DNA of 64,000 nucleotides. It comes from Luzula sylvatica. Its lineage: Eukaryota; Streptophyta; Magnoliopsida; Poales; Juncaceae. Where the stretch lies: assembly GCA_946800325.1 (NCBI GenBank), contig CAMPEJ010000005.1:806001-870000 (forward strand), in the 5' to 3' direction. The translations under genes were made by a program, and so were the position numbers. The notes beneath the pieces are model-generated. The model had not been told where the DNA came from. It did no database searches and saw nothing but the letters and a program-made list of their open reading frames with translations. Below, in pieces: positions 12,897 through 26,200 of this stretch. The stretch's first letter is position 1; the number at the start of each line of letters is the position of its first letter.

Positions 12897-15800
12897 GAAA
12901 GTTTGTTTTTCGATTCAAAACAATCTGTTTATGCTTTGGGGAGTTCAAATAACTTATTTTGAGATCATTCGAATCGTATATTTTACCACATAACATTTCA
13001 CCAAAATTTACAAACACTAAGAAAGTTTGTTTTTCGATTCAAAACAATCTGTTTATGCTTTGGGGAGTTCAAATAACGTATTTTGAGATCATTGGAATCG
13101 TATCTTTTACTACATAACATTTCACCAAAATTTACAAACACTAAGAAAGTTTGTTTTTCGATTCAAAACAATCTGTTTATGCTTTGGGGAGTTCAAATAA
13201 CTTATTTTGAGATTATTTGAATCGTATCTTTTACCACATAACATTTCACAAAAATTTACAAACACTAAGAAAGTTTGTTTTTCGATTCAAAACAATCTGT
13301 TTATGCTTTGGGGAGTTCAAATAACTTATTTTGAGATCATTTGAATCGTATCTTTTACCACATAACATTTCACCAGACTTTACAAACACTAAGAAAGTTT
13401 GTTTTTCGATTCAAAACAATCTGTTTATGCTTTGGGGAGTTCAAATAACTTATTTTGAGATTATTTGAATCGTATCTTTTACCACATAACATTTCACCAA
13501 AATTTACAAACACTAAGAAAGTTTGTTTTTCGATTCAAAACAATCTGTTTATGCTTTGGGGAGTTCAAATAACGTATTTTGAGATCATTTGAATCGTATC
13601 TTTTACCACGTAACATTTCACCAAAATTTACAAACACTGAGAAAGTTTGATTTTCGATTCAAAACAATTTGTTTATGCTTTGGGGAGTTCAAATAACGTA
13701 TTTTGAGATCATTTGAATCGTATCTTTTTCCAGATAATTTTTCACCAAAATTTACAAACACTAAGAAAGTTTGTTTTTCGATTCAAAACAATCTGTTTAT
13801 GCTTTGGGGAGTTCAAATAACGTATTTTGAGATCATTTGAATCGTATCTTTTTCCAGATAATTTTTCACCAAAATTTACAAACACTAAGAAAGTTTGTTT
13901 TTCGATTCAAAACAATCTGTTTATGCTTTGGGGAGTTCAAATAACTTATTTTTAGATCATTCGAATCGTATCTTTTACCACATAACATTTCACCAAAATT
14001 TACACACACTAAGAAAGTTTGATTTTCGATTCAAAACAATCTGTTTATGCTTTGGGGAGTTCAAATAACGTATTTTGAGATCATTCGAATCGTATCTTTT
14101 ACTACATAACATTTCACCAAAATTTACAAACACTAAGAAAGTTTGTTTTTCGATTCAAAACAATCTGTTTATGCTTTGGGGAGTTCAAATAACTTATTTT
14201 CAGATCATTTGAATCGTATCTTTTACGACATAACATTTCACCAAACTTTACAAACACTAAGAAAGTTTGTTTTTCGATTCAAAACAATCTGTTTATGCTT
14301 TGGGGAGTTCAAATAACGTATTTTGAGATCATTTGAATCGTATCTTTTACCACATAACATTTCACCAAAATTTACAAACACTAAGAAAGTTTGTTTTTCG
14401 ATTCAAAACAATCTGTTTATGCTTTGGGGAGTTCAAATAACGTATTTTGAGATCATTTGAATCGTATCTTTTACCACATAACATTTCACCAAAATTTACA
14501 AACACTAAGAAAGTTTGTTTTTCGATTCAAAACAATCTGTTTATGCTTTGGGGAGTTCAAATAACGTATTTTGAGATTATTTGAATCGTATCTTTTACCA
14601 CATAACATTTCACCAAAATTTACAAACACTAAGAAAGTTTGTTTTTCGATTCAAAACAATCTGTTTATGCTTTGGGGAGTTCAAATAACGTATTTTGAGA
14701 TCATTTGAATCGTATCTTTTACCACATAACATTTCACCAAAATTTACAAACACTGAGAAAGTTTTATTTTCGATTCAAAACAATCTGTTTATGCTTTGGG
14801 GAGTTCAAATAACATATTTTTAGATCATTCGAATCGTATCTTTTACCACATAACATTTCACCAAAATTTACACACACTAAGAAAGTTTGTTTTTCGATTC
14901 AAAACAATCTGTTTATGCTTTGGGGAGTTCAAATAACTTATTTTGAGATCATTCGAATCGTATCTTTTACCACATAACATTTCACCAAAATTTACAAACA
15001 CTAAGAAAGTTTGTTTTTCGATTCAAAACAATCTGTTTATGCTTTGGGGAGTTCAAATAACGTATTTTGAGATCATTGGAATCGTATCTTTTACTACATA
15101 ACATTTCACCAAAATTTACAAACACTAAGAAAGTTTGTTTTTCGATTCAAAACAATCTGTTTATGCTTTGGGGAGTTCAAATAACTTATTTTGAGATTAT
15201 TTGAATCGTATCTTTTACCACATAACATTTCACAAAAATTTACAAACACTAAGAAAGTTTGTTTTTCGATTCAAAACAATCTGTTTATGCTTTGGGGAGT
15301 TCAAATAACTTATTTTGAGATCATTTGAATCGTATCTTTTACCACATAACATTTCACCAGACTTTACAAACACTAAGAAAGTTTGTTTTTCGATTCAAAA
15401 CAATCTGTTTATGCTTTGGGGAGTTCAAATAACTTATTTTGAGATTATTTGAATCGTATCTTTTACCACATAACATTTCACCAAAATTTACAAACACTAA
15501 GAAAGTTTGTTTTTCGATTCAAAACAATCTGTTTATGCTTTGGGGAGTTCAAATAACGTATTTTGAGATCATTTGAATCGTATCTTTTACCACGTAACAT
15601 TTCACCAAAATTTACAAACACTGAGAAAGTTTGATTTTCGATTCAAAACAATTTGTTTATGCTTTGGGGAGTTCAAATAACGTATTTTGAGATCATTTGA
15701 ATCGTATCTTTTTCCAGATAATTTTTCACCAAAATTTACAAACACTAAGAAAGTTTGTTTTTCGATTCAAAACAATCTGTTTATGCTTTGGGGAGTTCAA

Positions 15801-16864
15801 ATAACGTATTTTGAGATCATTTGAATCGTATCTTTTTCCAGATAATTTTTCACCAAAATTTACTAACACTAAGAAAGTTTGTTTTTCGATTCAAAACAAT
15901 CTGTTTATGCTTTGGGGAGTTCAAATAACTTATTTTTAGATCATTCGAATCGTATCTTTTACCACATAACATTTCACCAAAATTTACACACACTAAGAAA
16001 GTTTGATTTTCGATTCAAAACAATCTGTTTATGCTTTGGGGAGTTCAAATAACGTATTTTGAGATCATTCGAATCGTATCTTTTACTACATAACATTTCA
16101 CCAAAATTTACAAACACTAAGAAAGTTTGTTTTTCGATTCAAAACAATCTGTTTATGCTTTGGGGAGTTCAAATAACTTATTTTCAGATCATTTGAATCG
16201 TATCTTTTACGACATAACATTTCACCAAACTTTACAAACACTAAGAAAGTTTGTTTTTCGATTCAAAACAATCTGTTTATGCTTTGGGGAGTTCAAATAA
16301 CGTATTTTGAGATCATTTGAATCGTATCTGTTACCACATAACATTTCACCAAAATTTACAAACACTAAGAAAGTTTGTTTTTCGATTCAAAACAATCTGT
16401 TTATGCTTTGGGGAGTTCAAATAACGTATTTTGAGATCATTTGAATCGTATCTTTTACCACATAACATTTCACCAAAATTTACAAACACTAAGAAAGTTT
16501 GTTTTTCGATTCAAAACAATCTGTTTATGCTTTGGGGAGTTCAAATAACGTATTTTGAGATTATTTGAATCGTATCTTTTACCACATAACATTTCACCAA
16601 AATTTACAAACACTAAGAAAGTTTGTTTTTCGATTCAAAACAATCTGTTTATGCTTTGGGGAGTTCAAATAACGTATTTTGAGATCATTTGAATCGTATC
16701 TTTTACCACATAACATTTCACCAAAATTTACAAACACTGAGAAAGTTTTATTTTCGATTCAAAACAATCTGTTTATGCTTTGGGGAGTTCAAATAACATA
16801 TTTTTAGATCATTCGAATCGTATCTTTTACCACATAACATTTCACCAAAATTTACACACACTAA
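12897..16864. repeat. Two canonical 16-monomer HORs in super-repeat copy 2
   Basis: 12897-14880 and 14881-16864 match 1489-5456 at +11,408. GAAAGTTTTA monomers close both (14757 and 16741). The TTTACTAAC marker near 15863 is shared with 4455. A private change, ATCTGTTACC at 16330, is absent from copy 1. Confidence 0.9.
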
Positions 16865-19344
16865 GAAAGTTTGTTTTTCGATTCAAAACAATCTGTTTAT
16901 GCTTTGGGGAGTTCAAATAACTTATTTTGAGATCATTCGAATCGTATCTTTTACCACATAACATTTCACCAAAATTTACAAACACTAAGAAAGTTTGTTT
17001 TTCGATTCAAAACAATCTGTTTATGCTTTGGGGAGTTCAAATAACGTATTTTGAGATCATTGGAATCGTATCTTTTACTACATAACATTTCACCAATATT
17101 TACAAACACTAAGAAAGTTTGTTTTTCGATTCAAAACAATCTGTTTATGCTTTGGGGAGTTCAAATAACTTATTTTGAGATTATTTGAATCGTATCTTTT
17201 ACCACATAACATTTCACAAAAATTTACAAACACTAAGAAAGTTTGTTTTTCGATTCAAAACAATCTGTTTATGCTTTGGGGAGTTCAAATAACTTATTTT
17301 GAGATCATTTGAATCGTATCTTTTACCACATAACATTTCACCAAACTTTACAAACACTAAGAAAGTTTGTTTTTCGATTCAAAACAATCTGTTTATGCTT
17401 TGGGGAGTTGAAATAACTTATTTTGAGATTATTTGAATCGTATCTTTTACCACATAACATTTCACCAAAATTTACAAACACTAAGAAAGTTTGTTTTTCG
17501 ATTCAAAACAATCTGTTTATGCTTTGGGGAGTTCAAATAACGTATTTTGAGATCATTTGAATCGTATCTTTTACCACGTAACATTTCACCAAAATTTACA
17601 AACACTGAGAAAGTTTGATTTTCGATTCAAAACAATTTGTTTATGCTTTGGGGAGTTCAAATAACGTATTTTGAGATCATTTGAATCGTATCTTTTTCCA
17701 GATAATTTTTCACCAAAATTTACAAACACTAAGAAAGTTTGTTTTTCGATTCAAAACAATCTGTTTATGCTTTGGGGAGTTCAAATAACGTATTTTGAGA
17801 TCATTTGAATCGTATCTTTTTCCAGATAATTTTTCACCAAAATTTACAAACACTAAGAAAGTTTGTTTTTCGATTCAAAACAATCTGTTTATGCTTTGGG
17901 GAGTTCAAATAACTTATTTTTAGATCATTCGAATCGTATCTTTTACCACATAACATTTCACCAAACTTTACAAACACTAAGAAAGTTTGTTTTTCGATTC
18001 AAAACAATCTGGTTATGCTTTGGGGAGTTCAAATAACTTATTTTGAGATTATTTGAATCGTATCTTTTACCACATAACATTTCACCAAAATTTACAAACA
18101 CTAAGAAAGTTTGTTTTTCGATTCAAAACAATCTGTTTATGCTTTGGGGAGTTCAAATAACGTATTTTGAGATCATTTGAATCGTATCTTTTACCACGTA
18201 ACATTTCACCAAAATTTACAAACACTGAGAAAGTTTGATTTTCGATTCAAAACAATTTGTTTATGCTTTGGGGAGTTCAAATAACGTATTTTGAGATCAT
18301 TTGAATCGTATCTTTTTCCAGATAATTTTTCACCAAAATTTACAAACACTAAGAAAGTTTGTTTTTCGATTCAAAACAATCTGTTTATGCTTTGGGGAGT
18401 TCAAATAACGTATTTTGAGATCATTTGAATCGTATCTTTTTCCAGATAATTTTTCACCAAAAATTACAAACACTAAGAAAGTTTGTTTTTCGATTCAAAA
18501 CAATCTGTTTATGCTTTGGGGAGTTCAAATAACTTATTTTTAGATCATTCGAATCGTATCTTTTACCACATAACATTTCACCAAAATTTACACACACTAA
18601 GAAAGTTTGATTTTCGATTCAAAACAATCTGTTTATGCTTTGGGGAGTTCAAATAACGTATTTTGAGATCATTCGAATCGTATCTTTTACTACATAACAT
18701 TTCACCAAAATTTACAAACACTAAGAAAGTTTGTTTTTCGATTCAAAACAATCTGTTTATGCTTTGGGGAGTTCAAATAACTTATTTTCAGATCATTTGA
18801 ATCGTATCTTTTACGACATAACATTTCACCAAACTTTACAAACACTAAGAAAGTTTGTTTTTCGATTCAAAACAATCTGTTTATGCTTTGGGGAGTTCAA
18901 ATAACGTATTTTGAGATCATCTGAATCGTATCTTTTACCACATAACATTTCACCAAAATTTACAAACACTAAGAAAGTTTGTTTTTCGATTCAAAACAAT
19001 CTGTTTATGCTTTGGGGAGTTCAAATAACGTATTTTGAGATCATTTGAATCGTATCTTTTACAACATAACATTTCACCAAAATTTACAAACACTAAGAAA
19101 GTTTGTTTTTCGATTCAAAACAATCTGTTTATGCTTTGGGGAGTTCAAATAACGTATTTTGAGATCATTTGAATCGTATCTTTTACCACATAACATTTCA
19201 CCAAAATTTACAAACACTGAGAAAGTTTTATTTTCGATTCAAAACAATCTGTTTATGCTTTGGGGAGTTCAAATAACATATTTTTAGATCATTCGAATCG
19301 TATCTTTTACCACATAACATTTCACCAAAATTTACACACACTAA
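16865..19344. repeat. 20-monomer HOR derivative, copy 2
   Basis: Carries the same five-monomer duplication as 5457-7936 (CACGTAAC near 17577 and 18197, 620 bp apart), the same chimeric junction monomer (17857-17980) and the same CTGGTTATG change at 18012. The rearrangement therefore predates the 11.4-kb duplication. Private changes include CCAATATTT at 17097 and AAAATTAC at 18463. Confidence 0.88.
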
Positions 19345-22300
19345 GAAAGTTTGTTTTTCGATTCAAAACAATCTGTTTATGCTTTGGGGAGTTCAGATAA
19401 CTTATTTTAAGATCATTCGAATCGTATCTTTTACCACATAACATTTCACCAAAATTTACAAACACTAAGAAAGTTTGTTTTTCGATTCAAAACAATCTGT
19501 TTATGCTTTGGGGAGTTCAAATAACGTATTTTGAGATCATTGGAATCGTATCTTTTACTACATAACATTTCACCAAAATTTACAAACACTAAGAAAGTTT
19601 GTTTTTCGATTCAAAACAATCTGTTTTTGCTTTGGGGAGTTCAAATAACTTATTTTGAGATTATTTGAATCGTATCTTTTACCACATAACATTTCACAAA
19701 AATTTACAAACACTAAGAAAGTTTGTTTTTCGATTCAAAACAATCTGTTTATGCTTTGGGGAGTTCAAATAACTTATTTTGAGATCATTTGAATCGTATC
19801 TTTTACCACATAACATTTCACCAAACTTTACAAACACTAAGAAAGTTTGTTTTTCGATTCAAAACAATCTGTTTATGCTTTGGGGAGTTGAAATAACTTA
19901 TTTTGAGATTATTTGAATCGTATCTTTTACCACATAACATTTCACCAAAATTTACAAACACTAAGAAAGTTTGTTTTTCGATTCAAAACAATCTGTTTAT
20001 GCTTTGGGGAGTTCAAATAACGTATTTTGAGATCATTTGAATCGTATCTTTTACCACGTAACATTTCACCAAAATTTACAAACACTGAGAAAGTTTGATT
20101 TTCGATTCAAAACAATTTGTTTATGCTTTGGGGAGTTCAAATAACGTATTTTGAGATCATTTGAATCGTATCTTTTTCCAGATAATTTTTCACCAAAATT
20201 TACAAACACTAAGAAAGTTTGTTTTTCGATTCAAAACAATCTGTTTATGCTTTGGGGAGTTCAAATAACGTATTTTGAGATCATTTGAATCGTATCTTTT
20301 TCCAGATAATTTTTCACCAAAATTTACAAACACTAAGAAAGTTTGTTTTTCGATTCAAAACAATCTGTTTATGCTTTGGGGAGTTCAAATAACTTATTTT
20401 TAGATCATTCGAATCGTATCTTTTACCACATAACATTTCACCAAAATTTACACACACTAAGAAAGTTTGATTTTCGATTCAAAACAATCTGTTTATGCTT
20501 CGGGGAGTTCAAATAACGTATTTTGAGATCATTCGAATCGTATCTTTTACTACATAACATTTCACCAAAATTTACAAACACTAAGAAAGTTTGTTTTTCG
20601 ATTCAAAACAATCTGTTTATGCTTTGGGGAGTTCAAATAACTTATTTTCAGATCATTTGAATCGTATCTTTTACTACATAACATTTCACCAAACTTTACA
20701 AACACTAAGAAAGTTTGTTTTTCGATTCAAAACAATCTGTTTATGCTTTGGGGAGTTCAAATAACGTATTTTGAGATCATTTGAATCGTATCTTTTACCA
20801 CATAACATTTCACCAAAATTTACAAACACTAAGAAAGTTTGTTTTTCGATTCAAAACAATCTGTTTATGCTTTGGGGAGTTCAAATAACGTATTTTGAGA
20901 TCATTTGAATCGTATCTTTTACCACATAACATTTCACCAAAATTTACAAACACTAAGAAAGTTTGTTTTTCGATTCAAAACAATCTGTTTATGCTTTGGG
21001 GAGTTCAAATAACGTATTTTGAGATTATTTGAATCGTATCTTTTACCACATAACATTTCACCAAAATTTACAAACACTAAGAAAGTTTGTTTTTCGATTC
21101 AAAACAATCTGTTTATGCTTTGGGGAGTTCAAATAACGTATTTTGAGATCATTTGAATCGTATCTTTTACCACATAACATTTCACCAAAATTTACAAACA
21201 CTGAGAAAGTTTGATTTTCGATTCAAAACAATCTGTTTTTGCTTTGGGGAGTTCAAATAACATATTTTTAGATCATTCGAATCGTATCTTTTACCACATA
21301 ACATTTCACCAAAATTTACACACACTAAGAAAGTTTGTTTTTCGATTCAAAACAATCTGTTTATGCTTTGGGGAGTTCAAATAACTTATTTTGAGATCAT
21401 TCGAATCGTATCTTTTACCACATAACATTTCACCAAAATTTACAAACACTAAGAAAGTTTGTTTTTCGATTCAAAACAATCTGTTTATGCTTTGGGGAGT
21501 TCAAATAACGTATTTTGAGATCATTGGAATCGTATCTTTTACTACATAACATTTCACCAAAATTTACAAACACTAAGAAAGTTTGTTTTTCGATTCAAAA
21601 CAATCTGTTTATGCTTTGGGGAGTTCAAATAACTTATTTTGAGATTATTTGAATCGTATCTTTTACCACATAACATTTCACAAAAATTTACAAACACTAA
21701 GAAAGTTTGTTTTTCGATTCAAAACAATCTGTTTATGCTTTGGGGAGTTCAAATAACTTATTTTGAGATCATTTGAATCGTATCTTTTACCACATAACAT
21801 GTCACCAAACTTTACAAACACTAAGAAAGTTTGTTTTTCGATTCAAAACAATCTGTTTATGCTTTGGGGAGTTCAAATAACTTATTTTGAGATTATTTGA
21901 ATCGTATCTTTTACCACATAACATTTCACCAAAATTTACAAACACTAAGAAAGTTTGTTTTTCGATTCAAAACAATCTGTTTATGCTTTGGGGAGTTCAA
22001 ATAACGTATTTTGAGATCATTTGAATCGTATCTTTTACCACGTAACATTTCACCAAAATTTACAAACACTGAGAAAGTTTGATTTTCGATTCAAAACAAT
22101 TTGTTTATGCTTTGGGGAGTTCAAATAACATATTTTTAGATCATTCGAATCGTATATTTTACCACATATCATTTCACCAAAATTTACAAACACTAAGAAA
22201 GTTTGTTTTTCGATTCAAAACAATCTGTTTATGCTTTGGGGAGTTCAAATAACTTATTTTTAGATCATTCGAATCGTATCTTTTACCACATAACATTTCA

Positions 22301-22816
22301 CCAAAATTTACACACACTAAGAAAGTTTGATTTTCGATTCAAAACAATCTGTTTATGCTTCGGGGAGTTCAAATAACGTATTTTGAGATCATTCGAATCG
22401 TATCTTTTACTACATAACATTTCACCAAAATTTACAAACACTAAGAAAGTTTGTTTTTCGATTCAAAACAATCTGTTTATGCTTTGGGGAGTTCAAATAA
22501 CTTATTTTCAGATCATTTGAATCGTATCTTTTACTACATAACATTTCACCAAACTTTACAAACACTAAGAAAGTTTGTTTTTCGATTCAAAACAATCTGT
22601 TTATGCTTTGGGGAGTTCAAATAACGTATTTTGAGATCATTTGAATCGTATCTTTTACCACATAACATTTCACCAAAATTTACAAACACTAAGAAAGTTT
22701 GTTTTTCGATTCAAAACAATCTGTTTATGCTTTGGGGAGTTCAAATAACGTATTTTGAGATCATTTGAATCGTATCTTTTACCACATAACATTTCACAAA
22801 AATTTACAAACACTAA
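19345..22816. repeat. 16- and 12-monomer HOR blocks ending super-repeat copy 2
   Basis: 19345-21328 is the counterpart of 7937-9920 with a private TTCAGATAAC at 19395 and CTGTTTTTG at 21239. 21329-22816 is the counterpart of 9921-11408, including the CACATATCAT monomer (22073-22196). Its last monomer (22693-22816) ends with CACAAAA, unlike copy 1. Confidence 0.88.
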
Positions 22817-23290
22817 GAAAGTTTGTTTTTCGATTCAAAACAATCTGTTTATGCTTTGGGGAGTTCAAATAACTTATTTTGAGATCATTTGAATCGTATC
22901 TTTTACCACATAACATTTCACCAAACTTTACAAACACTAAGAAAGTTTGTTTTTCGATTCAAAACAATCTGTTTATGCTTTGGGGAGTTCAAATAACGTA
23001 TTTTGAGATCATTGGAATCGTATCTTTTACTACATAACATTTCACCAAAATTTACAAACACTAAGAAATTTTGTTTTTCGATTCAAAACAATCTGTTTAT
23101 GCTTTGGGGAGTTCAAATAACTTATTTTGAGATTATTTGAATCGTATCTTTTACCACATAACATTTCACAAAAATTTACAAACACTAAGAAAGTTTGTTT
23201 TTCGATTCAAAACAATCTGTTTATGCTTTGGGGAGTTCAAATAACGTATTTTGAGATCATTTGAATCGTATCTTTTTCCAGATAATTTTT
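22797..23290. repeat. Mosaic junction and start of a third super-repeat cycle
   Basis: The monomer at 22817 (T58, C110) replaces the expected T70 first monomer. Monomers at 22941, 23065 (GAAATTTTG) and 23189 (TTTTTCCAG haplotype) then match lead-block monomers 2-4 at exactly +22,816. Near 23290 the sequence jumps to the equivalent of position 7543. Confidence 0.82.
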
Positions 23291-26200
23291 CACCAAAATT
23301 TACAAACACTAAGAAAGTTTGTTTTTCGATTCAAAACAATCTGTTTATGCTTTGGGGAGTTCAAATAACGTATTTTGAGATCATTTGAATCGTATCTTTT
23401 ACAACATAACATTTCACCAAAATTTACAAACACTAAGAAAGTTTGTTTTTCGATTCAAAACAATCTGTTTATGCTTTGGGGAGTTCAAATAACGTATTTT
23501 GAGATCATTTGAATCGTATCTTTTACCACATAACATTTCACCAAAATTTACAAACACTGAGAAAGTTTTATTTTCGATTCAAAACAATCTGTTTATGCTT
23601 TGGGGAGTTCAAATAACATATTTTTAGATCATTCGAATCGTATCTTTTACCACATAACATTTCACCAAAATTTACACACACTAAGAAAGTTTGTTTTTCG
23701 ATTCAAAACAATCTGTTTATGCTTTGGGGAGTTCAGATAACTTATTTTAAGATCATTCGAATCGTATCTTTTACCACATAACATTTCACCAAAATTTACA
23801 AACACTAAGAAAGTTTGTTTTTCGATTCAAAACAATCTGTTTATGCTTTGGGGAGTTCAAATAACGTATTTTGAGATCATTGGAATCGTATCTTTTACTA
23901 CATAACATTTCACCAAAATTTACAAACACTAAGAAAGTTTGTTTTTCGATTCAAAACAATCTGTTTTTGCTTTGGGGAGTTCAAATAACTTATTTTGAGA
24001 TTATTTGAATCGTATCTTTTACCACATAACATTTCACAAAAATTTACAAACACTAAGAAAGTTTGTTTTTCGATTCAAAACAATCTGTTTATGCTTTGGG
24101 GAGTTCAAATAACTTATTTTGAGATCATTTGAATCGTATCTTTTACCACATAACATTTCACCAAACTTTACAAACACTAAGAAAGTTTGTTTTTCGATTC
24201 AAAACAATCTGTTTATGCTTTGGGGAGTTGAAATAACTTATTTTGAGATTATTTGAATCGTATCTTTTACCACATAACATTTCACCAAAATTTACAAACA
24301 CTAAGAAAGTTTGTTTTTCGATTCAAAACAATCTGTTTATGCTTTGGGGAGTTCAAATAACGTATTTTGAGATCATTTGAATCGTATCTTTTACCACGTA
24401 ACATTTCACCAAAATTTACAAACACTGAGAAAGTTTGATTTTCGATTCAAAACAATTTGTTTATGCTTTGGGGAGTTCAAATAACGTATTTTGAGATCAT
24501 TTGAATCGTATCTTTTTCCAGATAATTTTTCACCAAAATTTACAAACACTAAGAAAGTTTGTTTTTCGATTCAAAACAATCTGTTTATGCTTTGGGGAGT
24601 TCAAATAACGTATTTTGAGATCATTTGAATCGTATCTTTTTCCAGATAATTTTTCACCAAAATTTACAAACACTAAGAAAGTTTGTTTTTCGATTCAAAA
24701 CAATCTGTTTATGCTTTGGGGAGTTCAAATAACTTATTTTTAGATCATTCGAATCGTATCTTTTACCACATAACATTTCACCAAAATTTACACACACTAA
24801 GAAAGTTTGATTTTCGATTCAAAACAATCTGTTTATGCTTCGGGGAGTTCAAATAACGTATTTTGAGATCATTCGAATCGTATCTTTTACTACATAACAT
24901 TTCACCAAAATTTACAAACACTAAGAAAGTTTGTTTTTCGATTCAAAACAATCTGTTTATGCTTTGGGGAGTTCAAATAACTTATTTTCAGATCATTTGA
25001 ATCGTATCTTTTACTACATAACATTTCACCAAACTTTACAAACACTAAGAAAGTTTGTTTTTCGATTCAAAACAATCTGTTTATGCTTTGGGGAGTTCAA
25101 ATAACGTATTTTGAGATCATTTGAATCGTATCTTTTACCACATAACATTTCACCAAAATTTACAAACACTAAGAAAGTTTGTTTTTCGATTCAAAACAAT
25201 CTGTTTATGCTTTGGGGAGTTCAAATAACGTATTTTGAGATCATTTGAATCGTATCTTTTACCACATAACATTTCACCAAAATTTACAAACACTAAGAAA
25301 GTTTGTTTTTCGATTCAAAACAATCTGTTTATGCTTTGGGGAGTTCAAATAACGTATTTTGAGATTATTTGAATCGTATCTTTTACCACATAACATTTCA
25401 CCAAAATTTACAAACACTAAGAAAGTTTGTTTTTCGATTCAAAACAATCTGTTTATGCTTTGGGGAGTTCAAATAACGTATTTTGAGATCATTTGAATCG
25501 TATCTTTTACCACATAACATTTCACCAAAATTTACAAACACTGAGAAAGTTTGATTTTCGATTCAAAACAATCTGTTTTTGCTTTGGGGAGTTCAAATAA
25601 CATATTTTTAGATCATTCGAATCGTATCTTTTACCACATAACATTTCACCAAAATTTACACACACTAAGAAAGTTTGTTTTTCGATTCAAAACAATCTGT
25701 TTATGCTTTGGGGAGTTCAAATAACTTATTTTGAGATCATTCGAATCGTATCTTTTACCACATAACATTTCACCAAAATTTACAAACACTAAGAAAGTTT
25801 GTTTTTCGATTCAAAACAATCTGTTTATGCTTTGGGGAGTTCAAATAACGTATTTTGAGATCATTGGAATCGTATCTTTTACTACATAACATTTCACCAA
25901 AATTTACAAACACTAAGAAAGTTTGTTTTTCGATTCAAAACAATCTGTTTATGCTTTGGGGAGTTCAAATAACTTATTTTGAGATTATTTGAATCGTATC
26001 TTTTACCACATAACATTTCACAAAAATTTACAAACACTAAGAAAGTTTGTTTTTCGATTCAAAACAATCTGTTTATGCTTTGGGGAGTTCAAATAACTTA
26101 TTTTGAGATCATTTGAATCGTATCTTTTACCACATAACATGTCACCAAACTTTACAAACACTAAGAAAGTTTGTTTTTCGATTCAAAACAATCTGTTTAT

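Larger units (their letters stand above)
11409..22796. repeat. 92-monomer super-repeat, copy 2
   Basis: Matches 1-11388 in order and phase. I noted only about a dozen substitutions by eye, for example 1752/13160, 8300/19708, 10100/21508, 4922/16330, 5689/17097, 7055/18463 and 9831/21239, so identity is well above 99%. Identity in register stops around 22797, where this copy has CACAAAA and copy 1 has CACCAAAA at 11389. Contains HOR copies at 12897-14880, 14881-16864, 16865-19344, 19345-21328 and 21329-22816. Confidence 0.92.
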
